Counted from the stretch's first letter, positions 52,865 to 63,171 are shown. The stretch: 64,000 bases of DNA from Methylophilus sp. 5 (GCF_000515275.1 NZ_KI911560.1:1550001-1614000); one strand, 5' to 3'. Numbers and translations are program-made. Notes: generated from the sequence alone by a model not told the origin.

Positions 52865-53518
52865 TCATATGATATATCTGGCCAGTGATGCGCTGACCAG
52901 TTCTCCAATCCGGTTGAGGAACAAGGTGCCCATGCCAGCATAAAAACGGCTGCGTTGCTCACTAGGGATCGCCATCAGGCCGAAGGTGATGTCTTGGTAG
53001 CGCATGGGAATCACGGCCAGTGAGGCCGGGGTGTCGGTAAACCAGCCGGCGATATCCATGGTGGGCAAGGTGCCACAATAGGGTTGGCTCAAGTCTTTGG
53101 CCCAGTTTTTCAGCGAGTCTTCTGCTTCTATAAACAAGTCATCCGCTGCGTGGCTGTCGTTGACCCATAATTTTAGTTGCGCGTTGGGTAGCTGAAAATG
53201 CGCGGCAAGAAACGCCACCAGATGGGTATGCAATGCCGCAACATCTTTGGCGAATAATAAGCCCAGGGTGAGCTCGTGCACTTTATTTGCCGTGGCTTCA
53301 TTTTCTTCTGCCGTTAAAATCAGCTCGGTAAAGCGTGACTCAAGCACACGAATTTTATCGCGCTGGGCAATTTGCTGGCGTTCGGGCAGTGAAATAGTGC
53401 CTTTGCCATGCGGGCTGGGCAAAAATAGCTCAGCCAGCAAGTGGGCATGACTTTCAAAAAAGTCGGGATGCGCCTTGAGGTAATGCTTGATATCGTTTTC
53501 GTTAATACTGTCTTCCAT
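52865..53518 (-). CDS. DUF484 family protein (GAF-like)
   Basis: The 217-residue protein matches DUF484: IKHYLKAHPDFFESHAHLLAELFLPSPHGKGTISLPERQQIAQRDKIRVLESRFTELI then a GAF-like half (AVIPMRYQDITFGLMAIPSEQRSRFYAGMGTLFLNRIGELVSASLARY). Function is unknown. It is part of the conserved dapF-DUF484-xerC order. The gap to dapF is 18 bases. Confidence 0.92.
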   Translation of the reverse strand: MEDSINENDIKHYLKAHPDFFESHAHLLAELFLPSPHGKGTISLPERQQIAQRDKIRVLESRFTELILTAEENEATANKVHELTLGLLFAKDVAALHTHLVAFLAAHFQLPNAQLKLWVNDSHAADDLFIEAEDSLKNWAKDLSQPYCGTLPTMDIAGWFTDTPASLAVIPMRYQDITFGLMAIPSEQRSRFYAGMGTLFLNRIGELVSASLARYII

Positions 53519-53536
53519 GCTGCTGCTCTGGTCTCT

Positions 53537-54367
53537 CTAAATCTCTATTTCGCCGTCAAATACAATGTCTGCTGGCCCGGTCATCATGACTGGTGCGTCA
53601 GCACCCGCCCATTGAATGGTTAAAATGCCGCCACGGGTATGCACTTTCACCGGGCTTTGCAAGGTGCCGAGCTGAATGCCGCTCACTGCCGCCGCGCAGG
53701 CCCCTGTGCCGCAGGCCAGGGTTTCACCGCTGCCACGCTCATACACGCGCAGATTAATTTCATGCTCGTTAAGCACCTGCATAAAGCCTGCATTCACGCG
53801 CTGCGGAAACCGCGCGTGAGATTCAATTTGTGGCCCCAGGCTGGCGACTTCAGCCGTATGCACGTTGTCGACCAGCATCACGGCATGCGGGTTGCCCATT
53901 GAGACCGCGCTAATGGTCACCGTCTCGTCTTTGAGCGGTAGCTCGTAAACGGTAGACTGTGTTTCAGCCTCAAAAGGAATCTGTGCCGGTGTAAAGCGCG
54001 GTGCGCCCATATTGACCGTGACTTGGCCGTCCTCTTGTAGCATCAGCGAGATCACGCCGCTGGCGGTCTCAACCTTGATGTCACGTTTGTGTGTGAGGCC
54101 TTTTTCAACCACAAAGCGCACAAAACAACGTGCCCCGTTGCCGCATTGTTCCACTTCACCACCATCGGCGTTAAATATGCGGTAACGAAAATCAACCCCA
54201 GCGGTATTGGTTGATTCAACCATCAGTAACTGGTCGCACCCAACGCCAAAATAACGGTTGGCAATATGCTGGATTTGGCTGTGAGAGAGGTGTACAGGCT
54301 GTTGCGTGGCATCAATCACAACAAAATCATTGCCTGCGCCCTGCATTTTGGTAAATCGTAATTTCAT
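53537..54367 (-). CDS. dapF: diaminopimelate epimerase
   Basis: The PLP-independent racemase (276 residues) forms meso-diaminopimelate for lysine and peptidoglycan. It has [42 protein letters not shown] with the first catalytic Cys, [16 protein letters not shown] and [19 protein letters not shown] with the second Cys. First gene of the dapF-DUF484-xerC run. Confidence 0.97.
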   Translation of the reverse strand: MKLRFTKMQGAGNDFVVIDATQQPVHLSHSQIQHIANRYFGVGCDQLLMVESTNTAGVDFRYRIFNADGGEVEQCGNGARCFVRFVVEKGLTHKRDIKVETASGVISLMLQEDGQVTVNMGAPRFTPAQIPFEAETQSTVYELPLKDETVTISAVSMGNPHAVMLVDNVHTAEVASLGPQIESHARFPQRVNAGFMQVLNEHEINLRVYERGSGETLACGTGACAAAVSGIQLGTLQSPVKVHTRGGILTIQWAGADAPVMMTGPADIVFDGEIEI

Positions 54368-54533
54368 AGCTCAAGATAATACTCTATCGTGCCGTTGAAG
54401 GCATCCTTGGCACGAAGATTTATTCCTTAGCAGAAATAAACTCGGGTAAAATCTTTGTTCTCCAATTTGGGTGCTGGCTTCAGCCTTTAGTCAGTGCCAT
54501 TTATTAACTCGATTACTTTTCAAGGCGTCAAAC

Positions 54534-55697
54534 ATGAGTGAATATCTTTTTACTTCGGAATCGGTTTCCGAAGGCCATCCCGACAAATTAGCTGATCAGG
54601 TGTCTGATAGCATTCTGGATGCAATTCTTGAACAAGACCCAACTGCACGCGTGGCCGCAGAAACCCTGGCCAACACCGGCCTGATTGTATTGGCGGGTGA
54701 AATTACCACCACGGCCAATGTCGATTACATTAAAGTCGCACGTGACGCCATCAAGCGCATTGGTTACGACAACACTGATTACGGCATCGACTACAAAGGT
54801 TGCGCTGTACTGGTGGCTTACGACAAGCAGTCACCTGATATTGCACAAGGTGTGGATAACGCCAATGATGATCCGCTGGATCAAGGTGCCGGAGACCAGG
54901 GCCTGATGTTTGGCTATGCTGTGAATGAAACCCCGCAATTAATGCCATTGCCGATCTGGCTCAGCCATCGCGTGATGGAGCGCCAGTCACAATTGCGTAA
55001 AGATGGCCGTTTGCCATGGTTACGCCCGGATGCCAAGTCACAAGTGACTATCCGTTATGTGGATGGCAAACCGCACAGCATTGATACCGTGCTGGTTTCT
55101 ACGCAACATGCGCCAGAAATGACGCTGGACGCGATTCGTGAAGCGGTGATTGAAGAAATCATCAAGCCGACACTGCCAGCCGAGTTGATTAAAGGCGAGA
55201 TCAAATACCTGGTCAACCCGACCGGCCGTTTTGTGATCGGTGGCCCGCAAGGTGATTGTGGCCTCACTGGCCGCAAGATTATTGTGGATACTTACGGTGG
55301 TGCAGCACCGCATGGTGGTGGCGCATTCTCTGGCAAAGACCCTTCCAAGGTTGACCGCTCAGCGGCCTATGCTGGTCGCTACGTGGCAAAAAACATTGTA
55401 GCTGCCGGGTTGGCTGACAAGTGCCTGGTGCAGGTCAGCTATGCGATTGGCGTGGCACAGCCAACGTCTATCATGGTAGAAACGTATGGCACGGGCAAGA
55501 TTTCAGACGAGCGTCTGACACAGTTGGTGCGTGAGCATTTTGATTTGCGCCCTAAAGGCATTGTTAAGATGCTGGATCTGTTACGCCCGATTTATACCAA
55601 AACGGCAGCGTATGGTCACTTTGGTCGTGATGAGCCAGAGTTTAGCTGGGAAGCGACTGATAAAGCTGCCGCGTTGCGTGCTGCCGCAGGTCTGTAA
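54534..55697 (+). CDS. metK: S-adenosylmethionine synthetase
   Basis: The enzyme (387 residues) makes SAM from methionine and ATP. It has [60 protein letters not shown] and [23 protein letters not shown]. The ATG before SEYLFTSES is chosen over a start 63 bases upstream. It feeds the cycle closed by AhcY and MetF in this window. Upstream bases 54368-54533 do not show a SAM riboswitch; a TAAAAT-like -10 stands near 54447. Confidence 0.98.
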   Translation: MSEYLFTSESVSEGHPDKLADQVSDSILDAILEQDPTARVAAETLANTGLIVLAGEITTTANVDYIKVARDAIKRIGYDNTDYGIDYKGCAVLVAYDKQSPDIAQGVDNANDDPLDQGAGDQGLMFGYAVNETPQLMPLPIWLSHRVMERQSQLRKDGRLPWLRPDAKSQVTIRYVDGKPHSIDTVLVSTQHAPEMTLDAIREAVIEEIIKPTLPAELIKGEIKYLVNPTGRFVIGGPQGDCGLTGRKIIVDTYGGAAPHGGGAFSGKDPSKVDRSAAYAGRYVAKNIVAAGLADKCLVQVSYAIGVAQPTSIMVETYGTGKISDERLTQLVREHFDLRPKGIVKMLDLLRPIYTKTAAYGHFGRDEPEFSWEATDKAAALRAAAGL

Positions 55698-55748
55698 ATC
55701 TGGCTGATCATCATGCATGTTAATACATGCATATAAAAGTAATTTTAA

Positions 55749-55774
55749 AGAGGGCTTTTAGCCCTCTTTTTTTT
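55749..55774 (+). terminator. intrinsic terminator after metK
   Basis: AGAGGGC-TTTTA-GCCCTCT followed by eight Ts, about 50 bases after the metK stop. Confidence 0.93.
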
Positions 55775-55835
55775 CAATTTTTTTCCGTTATCCAGTAATA
55801 AGATGTAAGTATTGTGCAGGGGTTTTCAGGGTCGT

Positions 55836-57065
55836 ATGTTAAAAACAATAGCAACCAAAGAGGTGCGGATGGGGATGTATATTCATGAGCTAAAAGGCCC
55901 GTGGATGGATCATCCCTTTTGGCGTAGCAAATTTGTGCTGAATGACCCCATTGATTTGCAAAAGTTAAAAGCAAGCAGTCTGCAGCAGGTGGTGATAGAC
56001 ACTGACCAGGGCGTGGATGTGTTGCTTGAGCCTGAACGGGGGGCGCATCAGCTTACTGACAAAGAAATGGCCATGCTGGAGCTCGATGGGCCTGTTGCGG
56101 CAGACGAAACCAATGCCGAGCGCTTAAGGCCAGCCACTTTGGATGTTGAACGTCAGCAGGCGGCAAAAATTATTGCCTCTTCGCGCAAAGCGATCGCCTC
56201 CATGTTTAAAGATTTGCGCATGGGCAAGGCGGTTGAGGCCGAAGCCGTAATGCCGATTGTGGAAGAAATCTCAGCCTCGGTGACCCGTAATGTGCACGCG
56301 CTGATTAGTCTGGTGCGTTTGAAAACGGTAGACGATTACACCTATATGCACTCGGTAGCGGTCTGTGCATTGATGACTGCGCTAGGCAGAGAACTCAAAT
56401 TGTCCGAAACCGAAGTCAAGCAGGCCGGCCTCGCCGGGCTGATGCACGATATGGGTAAGGCCGGCATTCCGTTGCAGATACTGAATAAACCAGGCTCACT
56501 CACTGATAACGAGTTTGATGTGATTCGACAACACCCCAAGCTTGGTCACGATATGCTGGTGAAGGCCCATATTTCTGACAGTGTGACGCTGGACGTGTGT
56601 TTGCATCACCACGAAAAGATCGATGGCTCCGGTTATCCCGAACATTTAAGTGGTGATCAAATGACCATTTTTGCCAAGATGGGGGCGATTTGTGATGTGT
56701 ATGACGCGGTGACCTCTACCCGCGCCTATAAGCCAGCCTGGGAGCCTGGCATGGCACTCAAACGCATGGCGAGCTGGACCGGGCATTTTGACCCGGTGGT
56801 GTTTAAAGCATTTGTCAAAAGCTTAGGCATTTATCCGATTGGCACAGTTGTCATACTGAAGTCTGGCCGCCTGGCAGTGGTTGTGAAGCAAACGCCAGAC
56901 AGTTTGCTCAAGCCGGTGGTCAAAGCGTTTTTCTCGACTAAATCCAAAATCCATATCCCGGTGATAGAGCTCGACTTGTCAAAAGGCATGGATGAGATTA
57001 TTGGTAATGACTCAGCGGCCACCTGGGGTGTGGGCAATATTGATCACTTGTGGTCTAGCCATTAA
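55836..57065 (+). CDS. HD-GYP c-di-GMP phosphodiesterase with DUF3391
   Basis: The 409-residue cytosolic protein has an N-terminal DUF3391 (KTIATKEVRMGMYIHEL..WRSKFVLNDP) and a C-terminal HD-GYP domain: HSVAVCALMTALGREL, the HD pair in LAGLMHDMGKAGIP (~202-210), HPKLGHDML, LHHHEKIDGSGYPEHLSG (GYP ~263-265) and GAICDVYDAVTSTRAYKP. All metal ligands appear present, so it should cleave c-di-GMP to pGpG or GMP. ATG 55836 is favoured; a start at 55812 is also possible. It is followed by a terminator shared with topA. Confidence 0.94.
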   Translation: MLKTIATKEVRMGMYIHELKGPWMDHPFWRSKFVLNDPIDLQKLKASSLQQVVIDTDQGVDVLLEPERGAHQLTDKEMAMLELDGPVAADETNAERLRPATLDVERQQAAKIIASSRKAIASMFKDLRMGKAVEAEAVMPIVEEISASVTRNVHALISLVRLKTVDDYTYMHSVAVCALMTALGRELKLSETEVKQAGLAGLMHDMGKAGIPLQILNKPGSLTDNEFDVIRQHPKLGHDMLVKAHISDSVTLDVCLHHHEKIDGSGYPEHLSGDQMTIFAKMGAICDVYDAVTSTRAYKPAWEPGMALKRMASWTGHFDPVVFKAFVKSLGIYPIGTVVILKSGRLAVVVKQTPDSLLKPVVKAFFSTKSKIHIPVIELDLSKGMDEIIGNDSAATWGVGNIDHLWSSH

Positions 57066-57095
57066 CGCAGGAGATTGGCCTGCTGCGATTGACAT

Positions 57096-57125
57096 AAAAA
57101 AAGGAGCTAATGCGCTCCTTTTTTT
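57096..57125. terminator. bidirectional terminator between HD-GYP gene and topA
   Basis: Seven As, GGAGC, a loop, GCTCC and seven Ts between two convergent genes. Confidence 0.9.
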
Positions 57126-57136
57126 ATGAGGGTTAT

Positions 57137-59752
57137 TTACTCTTCTGCTGACTTTTTGTTTTTTTTGCTGGCGGCCGCTTTAGTCGTGCTGGTTTTTTTG
57201 ACGGCTGGTTTTTTAGCCGTTGTTTTGGTTGCAGTGGTTTTCTTTGCAGCTGCTTTGGGGGCGGCCGCTTTTTTTGCTGCTGGCTTTTTAGCGCTGGGTT
57301 TACCGCCTTCTTTAGCCGCTTTTTCTGCCAGTAACTCTAATGCTTGCTCCACCGTTAGCTCCTCTGGCGCGACACTTTTGGGCAGTGTTGCACGCAAGCC
57401 GTTGTGTTGCACATAAGGGCCAAACCGGCCAGAAAACACCTCAATGCGCCCCTCGCCTGACGGGTGCTCGCCCAAATCTGCCAGCGGAGTCGGGCCGTTG
57501 GCCGCCGCCAGTAGCTTCACCGCGCCTTCGAGGTCTATGCTAAACACGCTCTCGGTTTTAGGGATCGATTTGAACTTGCTGTCGTGGTTGACGTAAGGCC
57601 CAAAGCGACCGATATTGGCGACAATCTTTTTACCGGTTTCCGGGTGCTGGCCTAAGTCTCGCGGCAAACTCAGCAACATGTTTGCGGTGTCTATATTGAC
57701 CTGGCTCAGCGGAATTTCTTTCGGAATGCTGACCCGTTTAGGCTTTTTCTTGTCACCTTCTACAGGCAGGCCAAGCTGCAAATAAGGGCCGTAAGGGCCG
57801 TTCATCAGGTAGATTTCTTTTTGCGTGTCGGCATCCTGCCCGATCACTACCGGTTCGCTAGCCATATTGGCTTCGCCATCCAGGTTGCGTTTGTAATCGC
57901 ATTTTGGGGTGGCGTTGTAACCGGTACAACCAATAAAGCTGCCGTAGCGGCTCAATTGCTTTTGCAATTGCAGGCCACATTTTGGGCACATTTCATCAAT
58001 CAGCTCGTTGCCAGGGCGCTCTACATCGGCCTTGACCTGAATTTGCTGATTAAAGCCCTGCCAGAACTTGTCCATGACAGGCAGCCAGTCCAGGTTGCCT
58101 TCAGCAATCTCGTCCAGCTCGTTTTCAAGCTTGGCGGTAAAGTCGTAGTCAACATACTGGGTAAAGTGTTCGGTGAGAAACTTATTCACTACGCGGCCGA
58201 CATCGGTCGGCGTAAAGCGTTTTTTATCCAGCACTACATATTCACGGTCTTGCAGGGTCGAAATAATGCTGGCATAAGTTGAAGGGCGGCCAATGCCGTA
58301 CTCTTCAAGGGCTTTGACCAGGCTGGCTTCGGAGTAACGTGGTGGCGGCTCGGTAAAGTGTTGCTCGCCAAAAATCCTCTCAACGGTCAGCACTTCGCCG
58401 GTTTCTAGATGCGGCAATTTGGCTTCTGCATCTTCGTCATCTTTATCGTCGTCTTTGCCTTCCATATAGACGGCAATAAAGCCCGGGAACACCAGGGTTT
58501 GACCACTGGCGCGGAACAGCGTCGCTTCGCTGCCGACAGCTAAATCGACGCTGACAGCGTCATATTTGGCTTGTGTCATCTGGCAAGCCAGTGTGCGTTT
58601 CCAGATCATTTCATACAGCTTGAACTGTTCGTCGTTCAGGTGCTGGCGTACGCTGGCAGGCGTGCGGGTAATTTCCGTCGGACGGATCGCCTCGTGCGCC
58701 TCTTGCGCATTTTTGGCTTTGGTTTTGTACATGATAGGCGCTTTGGGCAGGTAGCCTGCGTCAAAATTCTTTTTCACATAGTCGCGGATTTGCATCACCG
58801 CTTCGGCCGCCAGGCTAAAGGAGTCGGTACGCATGTAGGTAATCAAACCGACCGTGCCGCTGCCAACATCCATACCCTCGTATAGTTGCTGTGCCACGCG
58901 CATGGCGCGGCTGGTGGTAAAGCCAAGTTTGCGCACGGCTTCTTGTTGCAGGGTAGAGGTGGTAAAGGGCGCGGCCGGACTGCGGCTGCGTTGTTTTTTC
59001 TCAACCCGGGTGACTGTGGTTTTGCCCGCCGAAGCCAGCAGCAATTTGCCGACAATATCGGCTTGCTGGTCATGGTTGGTGACCGTGAACTGCTCAACTT
59101 TCTGGCCATTGAGTTGCACCAGTCTGGCATCAAAGCCATGGGCATGCTTGAGCGCACCCATGTGAATGCTCCAGTATTCACGGCTGATAAACGCTTCGAT
59201 TTCCAGTTCGCGCTCTACAATCAGGCGCAGTGCCGGGCTTTGTACACGGCCTGCTGACAAACCACGGCGGATTTTTTTCCACAACAATGGTGACAGGTTA
59301 AAGCCGACTAAATAATCCAGCGCGCGGCGGGCCTGTTGTGCATTGACCAGGTCCATAGAAATATCACGTGGATGATCTATAGCGTGTTTGACCGCAGTTT
59401 GCGTAATCTCGTTAAATTCAACCCGTTTGACCAGCTTGTTTTTGATCAGCTTTTTTTCGGCCAGAATTTCGGCAATATGCCACGAGATGGCTTCACCTTC
59501 GCGGTCCGGGTCGGTTGCCAGATAAATGCTGTCAGCACTTTTCACTGCTTTGGCAATGGCATCGACATGCTTGCTGTTGCGGTCGATGATGTCGTACTTC
59601 ATGGCGAACTGCTGTGTCGGGTCCACCGCACCGTTTTTGGGGATCAGGTCGCGCACATGCCCGTAAGAAGCCAGGACCTCAAAATCACCGCCCAAATATT
59701 TTTTGAGGGTTTTGGCCTTGGAGGGTGATTCAACGATCAGCAGTTTTGACAT
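57137..59752 (-). CDS. topA: DNA topoisomerase I
   Basis: The type IA enzyme (871 residues) relaxes negative supercoils. It has the Toprim domain (LLIVESPSKAKTLKKYL, TDPDREGEAISWHI), the active-site Tyr in VGLITYMRTDS, FNLSPLLWKKIRRGLSAGRVQS, one CPKC..GC..C zinc finger (~ residues 600-640) and repeated zinc-free C-terminal modules (YLQLGLPVEG, IGRFGPYVNHD, SGRFGPYVQHN). The last ~60 residues are almost only Lys, Ala, Thr and Pro (KKPAAKKAAAPKAAAKKT), a histone H1-like DNA-binding tail. It is separated from smg-dprA. Confidence 0.97.
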   Translation of the reverse strand: MSKLLIVESPSKAKTLKKYLGGDFEVLASYGHVRDLIPKNGAVDPTQQFAMKYDIIDRNSKHVDAIAKAVKSADSIYLATDPDREGEAISWHIAEILAEKKLIKNKLVKRVEFNEITQTAVKHAIDHPRDISMDLVNAQQARRALDYLVGFNLSPLLWKKIRRGLSAGRVQSPALRLIVERELEIEAFISREYWSIHMGALKHAHGFDARLVQLNGQKVEQFTVTNHDQQADIVGKLLLASAGKTTVTRVEKKQRSRSPAAPFTTSTLQQEAVRKLGFTTSRAMRVAQQLYEGMDVGSGTVGLITYMRTDSFSLAAEAVMQIRDYVKKNFDAGYLPKAPIMYKTKAKNAQEAHEAIRPTEITRTPASVRQHLNDEQFKLYEMIWKRTLACQMTQAKYDAVSVDLAVGSEATLFRASGQTLVFPGFIAVYMEGKDDDKDDEDAEAKLPHLETGEVLTVERIFGEQHFTEPPPRYSEASLVKALEEYGIGRPSTYASIISTLQDREYVVLDKKRFTPTDVGRVVNKFLTEHFTQYVDYDFTAKLENELDEIAEGNLDWLPVMDKFWQGFNQQIQVKADVERPGNELIDEMCPKCGLQLQKQLSRYGSFIGCTGYNATPKCDYKRNLDGEANMASEPVVIGQDADTQKEIYLMNGPYGPYLQLGLPVEGDKKKPKRVSIPKEIPLSQVNIDTANMLLSLPRDLGQHPETGKKIVANIGRFGPYVNHDSKFKSIPKTESVFSIDLEGAVKLLAAANGPTPLADLGEHPSGEGRIEVFSGRFGPYVQHNGLRATLPKSVAPEELTVEQALELLAEKAAKEGGKPSAKKPAAKKAAAPKAAAKKTTATKTTAKKPAVKKTSTTKAAASKKNKKSAEE

Positions 59753-59815
59753 TGAGCGGTCTGTGTAAGAGTTGGCTAGATAATAGCAAGCGTTTTAACG
59801 ACTAGACAATATATA

Positions 59816-59852
59816 GGTGCGGAAAGTCATTAATTAAAGTCTTTCCGGCACC
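59816..59852 (-). other. hairpin between ttcA end and topA start
   Basis: GGTGCGGAAAG pairs with CTTTCCGGCACC with one bulged base around a 14-base AT-rich loop. On the minus strand it follows the ttcA stop by 12 bases, so it may end ttcA transcription although only a loose TATATATT follows. Confidence 0.55.
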
Positions 59853-59863
59853 AAAACGTTGTT

Positions 59864-60814
59864 TTATTCTTCAGTGGTGGCCGCAATCGGAAAAGATTTG
59901 CGCGCAAATTCAATGCGTTTCTCATCCTGGGTCGCAATATTCAGCGCCATGTCGTTACTGGAAAATTTTTCGTGATCAAACATCGGGTCTTCATCGTCTG
60001 CCTTGGCATGGCTTAAGTGTTTGAAGTCATACAGGTCAACATCAGCCAGGTGCGAAGGCTCGACATTGCCAATGGCGCGGAAAATATTGTTAATGCGCCC
60101 AGGCTGCTCGCGCTCCCAGTTATTGAGCATGTCTTTGATTTTTTGCCGCTGCAGGTTTTCCTGGCTGCCACATAAGTCACACGGAATAATCGGGAACTGC
60201 ATGCTGCGCGCATAAGACGCAATGTCTTTCTCGGCACAATATGCCAAGGGGCGGATCACCATAAATTCACCACGGTTGGTGGCCAGTTTTGGCGGCATGG
60301 CTTTCATCTTGGCACCGTAAAACATGTTTAAAAACAAGGTTTGCACGATGTCATCCCGGTGATGGCCTAGCGCAATCTTGGTCGCACCCAGTTGTTGGGC
60401 GGTGGTGTAAATAATACCGCGGCGCAAGCGTGAGCATAAGCTGCACGTTGTTTTGCCTTCGGGGATTTTTTCTTTCACAATCGAGTAAGTGTCCGCCTCG
60501 ACAATACGGTACTCCACACCCAGTTTTTCCAGGTAGGCCGGCAAAATGTCAGCCGGGAAGCCAGGTTGCTTCTGGTCCAGGTTCATCGCGATCAATTTAA
60601 AATTGATCGGTGCGCGCTCTTGCAAGGCCAGTAAAATCATCAACATGGCGTGGCTGTCTTTGCCGCCGCTCATGCACACGAGCACGGTGTCGCCTTCTTC
60701 AATCATGTTGTAATCGCCAATGGCCTTACCCGTGGCACTAATCAACTGATTACGCAGTTTCAAGAAGTTTTGGCTAACGTCGTCTGGATAATGTTTGATC
60801 TTCATGGCGCGCAT
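59864..60814 (-). CDS. ttcA: tRNA 2-thiocytidine synthetase TtcA
   Basis: The enzyme (316 residues) thiolates C32 of tRNA using ATP and an iron-sulfur cluster. It has the PP-loop [13 protein letters not shown], the conserved [11 protein letters not shown] (CxxC) and [20 protein letters not shown], and the third Cys region [14 protein letters not shown]. An ATG nine bases later ([10 protein letters not shown]) is an equally likely start. It is upstream of topA in the same direction. Confidence 0.95.
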   Translation of the reverse strand: MRAMKIKHYPDDVSQNFLKLRNQLISATGKAIGDYNMIEEGDTVLVCMSGGKDSHAMLMILLALQERAPINFKLIAMNLDQKQPGFPADILPAYLEKLGVEYRIVEADTYSIVKEKIPEGKTTCSLCSRLRRGIIYTTAQQLGATKIALGHHRDDIVQTLFLNMFYGAKMKAMPPKLATNRGEFMVIRPLAYCAEKDIASYARSMQFPIIPCDLCGSQENLQRQKIKDMLNNWEREQPGRINNIFRAIGNVEPSHLADVDLYDFKHLSHAKADDEDPMFDHEKFSSNDMALNIATQDEKRIEFARKSFPIAATTEE

Positions 60815-60868
60815 TATAGCGGAAAGCGAGTTAAAGTCACGCTAAGTCTTTGATTATTAGAATTGATT

Positions 60869-61192
60869 TTATTCGGACAGTACAGCATCGGCATCACAGA
60901 CTGTATTCGCTGCGATCCAGCGTTTGAATAGGCGGCTGGCGCTTGCGTTCATGCTTTTTGGTAGCCAGCCTAAAAAGCGGGTCGGATCACTCACCATGCC
61001 ACACAGGTAGCGTTGCGTGGCATCACTCCATATCAGTGCGCGGCAAGGCGCTTGATGTGGCCATAACAAAGCGAGGCTGACCGGGCAGGGCTCGGCAGCA
61101 CAACAGACGCCGCAGCCGTTACACGCTTCACCTAGCGCAGGTTTTGCAGGGGCATGGGCGTGTATGGTGATGATTTGTGACTGAGTGTGCAT
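60869..61192 (-). CDS. Cys-cluster protein (YkgJ/UPF0153-like)
   Basis: The 107-residue protein has GEACNGCGVCCAAEPCPVS near residues 20-40 and a later Cys in RYLCGM, a set like that of YkgJ-type zinc- or iron-sulfur-binding proteins. The rest is helical (RFLGWLPKSMNASASRLFKRW). Function is unknown. It lies 14 bases downstream of the pteridine reductase gene and is probably cotranscribed. Confidence 0.75.
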   Translation of the reverse strand: MHTQSQIITIHAHAPAKPALGEACNGCGVCCAAEPCPVSLALLWPHQAPCRALIWSDATQRYLCGMVSDPTRFLGWLPKSMNASASRLFKRWIAANTVCDADAVLSE

Positions 61193-61206
61193 CGCCGTTA
61201 CCGTGA

Positions 61207-61959
61207 CTATAGGCTCAAGTTGCGCCCGCCATCCACTGCCAGTACGTGGCCAGTGATGAATGGCGCATCATAAATCAAAAATTTGACGGCTTTGGCGATG
61301 TCAGCAGGCTCGCCGGTGCGTTTGAGTAAGGTTTGATTGACCACTTGCTGGCGATAATTGTCGTCAAACTCCTGATTCCCATCTGGCCATAACACCGGCC
61401 CGGGCGCGACGGCATTGACCCTGACATCAGGGGCGAGTTCTTGCGCTAGCGATTTAGTCAGGCTCACCAAGCCTGCTTTGGCCGCGCTATAAACGATGTA
61501 GTGTTTTTTCGGGCGCTCGATATGCATGTCAGTAATATTCACAATGCAACCCTGGCTGGCACGCAGCGCGTCGGCCGCTGCCTGGCTTAAAAATAGCGGC
61601 GCTTTCAGGTTGCTACCCATCAGTTCTTCCCATTGCGTTGTATTAATCTGGCCAAGCTGGGTCGGGTAGTAGCTTGAGGCATTGTTGACTAGCGCATCCA
61701 ACCGGCCAAACTGTTGCAGCGCGGTGTCTATCAGTTGCGGTATGGCCGCCGTATCGAGCAGGTTGGCTTGCGCTACCACCACACTGCCAGGCCTTGCCTG
61801 GTTGAGCTCGGCTTGCAGTGCCAGCGCTTCGCTGCTGCTGGTGTGGTAGTGCAGTAACAGGCTGGCACCCTGGCGATGCAACTCGCGGGCGATGGCAGCG
61901 CCGACGCGTTTAGCGCCACCGGTAATGAGCACAACTTTGGAAGCAGCATCGAAATTCAC
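61207..61959 (-). CDS. pteridine reductase-like SDR
   Basis: The 250-residue short-chain dehydrogenase has VLITGGAKRVGAAIARELHRQGASLLLHYH with Arg after the glycine motif as in pteridine reductases (TGxxxRxG), NNASSYYPTQLG, the SerAsp-containing region before YIVYSAAKAGLVSLTKSLAQELAP and a normal C-terminus (GHVLAVDGGRNLSL). Members reduce dihydropterins or dihydrofolate in organisms with little folA; for a methylotroph this may matter for folate or methanopterin metabolism, which is inferred. Confidence 0.88.
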   Translation of the reverse strand: MNFDAASKVVLITGGAKRVGAAIARELHRQGASLLLHYHTSSSEALALQAELNQARPGSVVVAQANLLDTAAIPQLIDTALQQFGRLDALVNNASSYYPTQLGQINTTQWEELMGSNLKAPLFLSQAAADALRASQGCIVNITDMHIERPKKHYIVYSAAKAGLVSLTKSLAQELAPDVRVNAVAPGPVLWPDGNQEFDDNYRQQVVNQTLLKRTGEPADIAKAVKFLIYDAPFITGHVLAVDGGRNLSL

Positions 61960-62001
61960 AGGGGTCTCTTTATTCTGGACTGGTCACATTATAATGGCTG
62001 A

Positions 62002-63171
62002 ATGACTGCTCAACCGAATTCTTCACGATTGCCGGCCTTGGATGCCGCGGCACAACAACACTGCAGCACATTGCTCGCACATATTCAACAGCAAGTGCAA
62101 CAACAGGGCGGCTGGCTATCATTTGCCGATTATATGCAAATGGCGCTTTATACGCCCCACCTTGGCTATTACAGCGGCGACGCCAATAAGTTCGGCACCG
62201 GCGGCGATTTTGTCACTGCGCCGGAAATTTCGCCGCTATTTGCGCAAGCGTTGGCGAACCAGCTTAGCCAGGTGCTGCAGGCGACTGCGGGCGATGTGCT
62301 GGAGCTGGGGGCGGGTACCGGTAAGTTGGCCGCAGGCCTATTGCAGCAGTTGGCAAAATTAGAGCAGTTGCCGCCGCATTACTTTATTCTTGAGGTGAGC
62401 GCTAGCTTGCGCCAACGGCAGCAAGAGTTCTTGCGGGCGCAATTGCCAGAGGCTATTTTTTCACGCCTGCAATGGCTGGATACCTTGCCAGACAGGTTTA
62501 CTGGCGTGGTGGTTGGTAACGAAGTGCTGGATGCGATTCCGGTACATGTGGTTGAGTGGCAAGCGGGGCAATGGCTGGAGCGAGGCTTGTCGATTGGTCA
62601 GCCTTTGGCGTGGCAAACGCAGCCATTGCAAGATTTATCACTGGTCGCCCATATTGATACCAGTCAGTTGCCAGACGGCTATATGACCGAAGTCTGTCCG
62701 GCCGCACAGGGGCTGATTGCCAGCTTGGTCAATAGTCTTCAACAGGGTGTGATCATCATGCTGGATTATGGTTTTTCGGCAAGCGAGTACTATCATCCGC
62801 AACGCCGTCAGGGCACGCTGATGTGCCATTTTCAGCATTACGCGCATGATGATCCGCTTATTTATCCAGGGTTGCAGGACATCACTGCACACGTCAACTT
62901 TACCGCCATGGCCGAGACGGCGCTGACGCATGGCCTTCATTGTGCGGGCTACACCAGCCAAGCCCAGTTTTTAATCAACTGCGGTATTTTGCAGTTGCTG
63001 CAAACAGTGTCACCGGCAGACAGCGCGCGTTACTTGCCGATGGTTGCCGCAGTGCAAAAACTGCTATCGCCGGCGGAGATGGGCGAGTTGTTTAAGGTGT
63101 TGGCACTGAGTAAAGGGGTGAGTGAGCTTTTGTTGGGATTTGTGAGTGGGGATAAGCGGCATCAGTTGTGA
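62002..63171 (+). CDS. SAM-dependent methyltransferase, MidA/NDUFAF7 family
   Basis: The 389-residue protein matches DUF185/COG1565: GWLSFADYMQMALYTPHLGYYSG, FGTGGDFVTAPEISPLFAQALA, VLELGAGTGKLAAGLL as SAM-binding site, VVGNEVLDAIPVH, IIMLDYGFSASEYYHPQRRQGTLMCHFQH and the final VTMAETALTHGLHCAGYTSQAQFL-type stretch. In mitochondria this family methylates an arginine of complex I; bacterial role unknown. It is divergent from pteridine reductase (42 bases). Confidence 0.92.
   Translation: MTAQPNSSRLPALDAAAQQHCSTLLAHIQQQVQQQGGWLSFADYMQMALYTPHLGYYSGDANKFGTGGDFVTAPEISPLFAQALANQLSQVLQATAGDVLELGAGTGKLAAGLLQQLAKLEQLPPHYFILEVSASLRQRQQEFLRAQLPEAIFSRLQWLDTLPDRFTGVVVGNEVLDAIPVHVVEWQAGQWLERGLSIGQPLAWQTQPLQDLSLVAHIDTSQLPDGYMTEVCPAAQGLIASLVNSLQQGVIIMLDYGFSASEYYHPQRRQGTLMCHFQHYAHDDPLIYPGLQDITAHVNFTAMAETALTHGLHCAGYTSQAQFLINCGILQLLQTVSPADSARYLPMVAAVQKLLSPAEMGELFKVLALSKGVSELLLGFVSGDKRHQL

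Noticed and set aside
54368..54533. SAM riboswitch upstream of metK
   Set aside because: The leader is short and none of the conserved SAM-I, SAM-II or SAM/SAH core sequences could be found.
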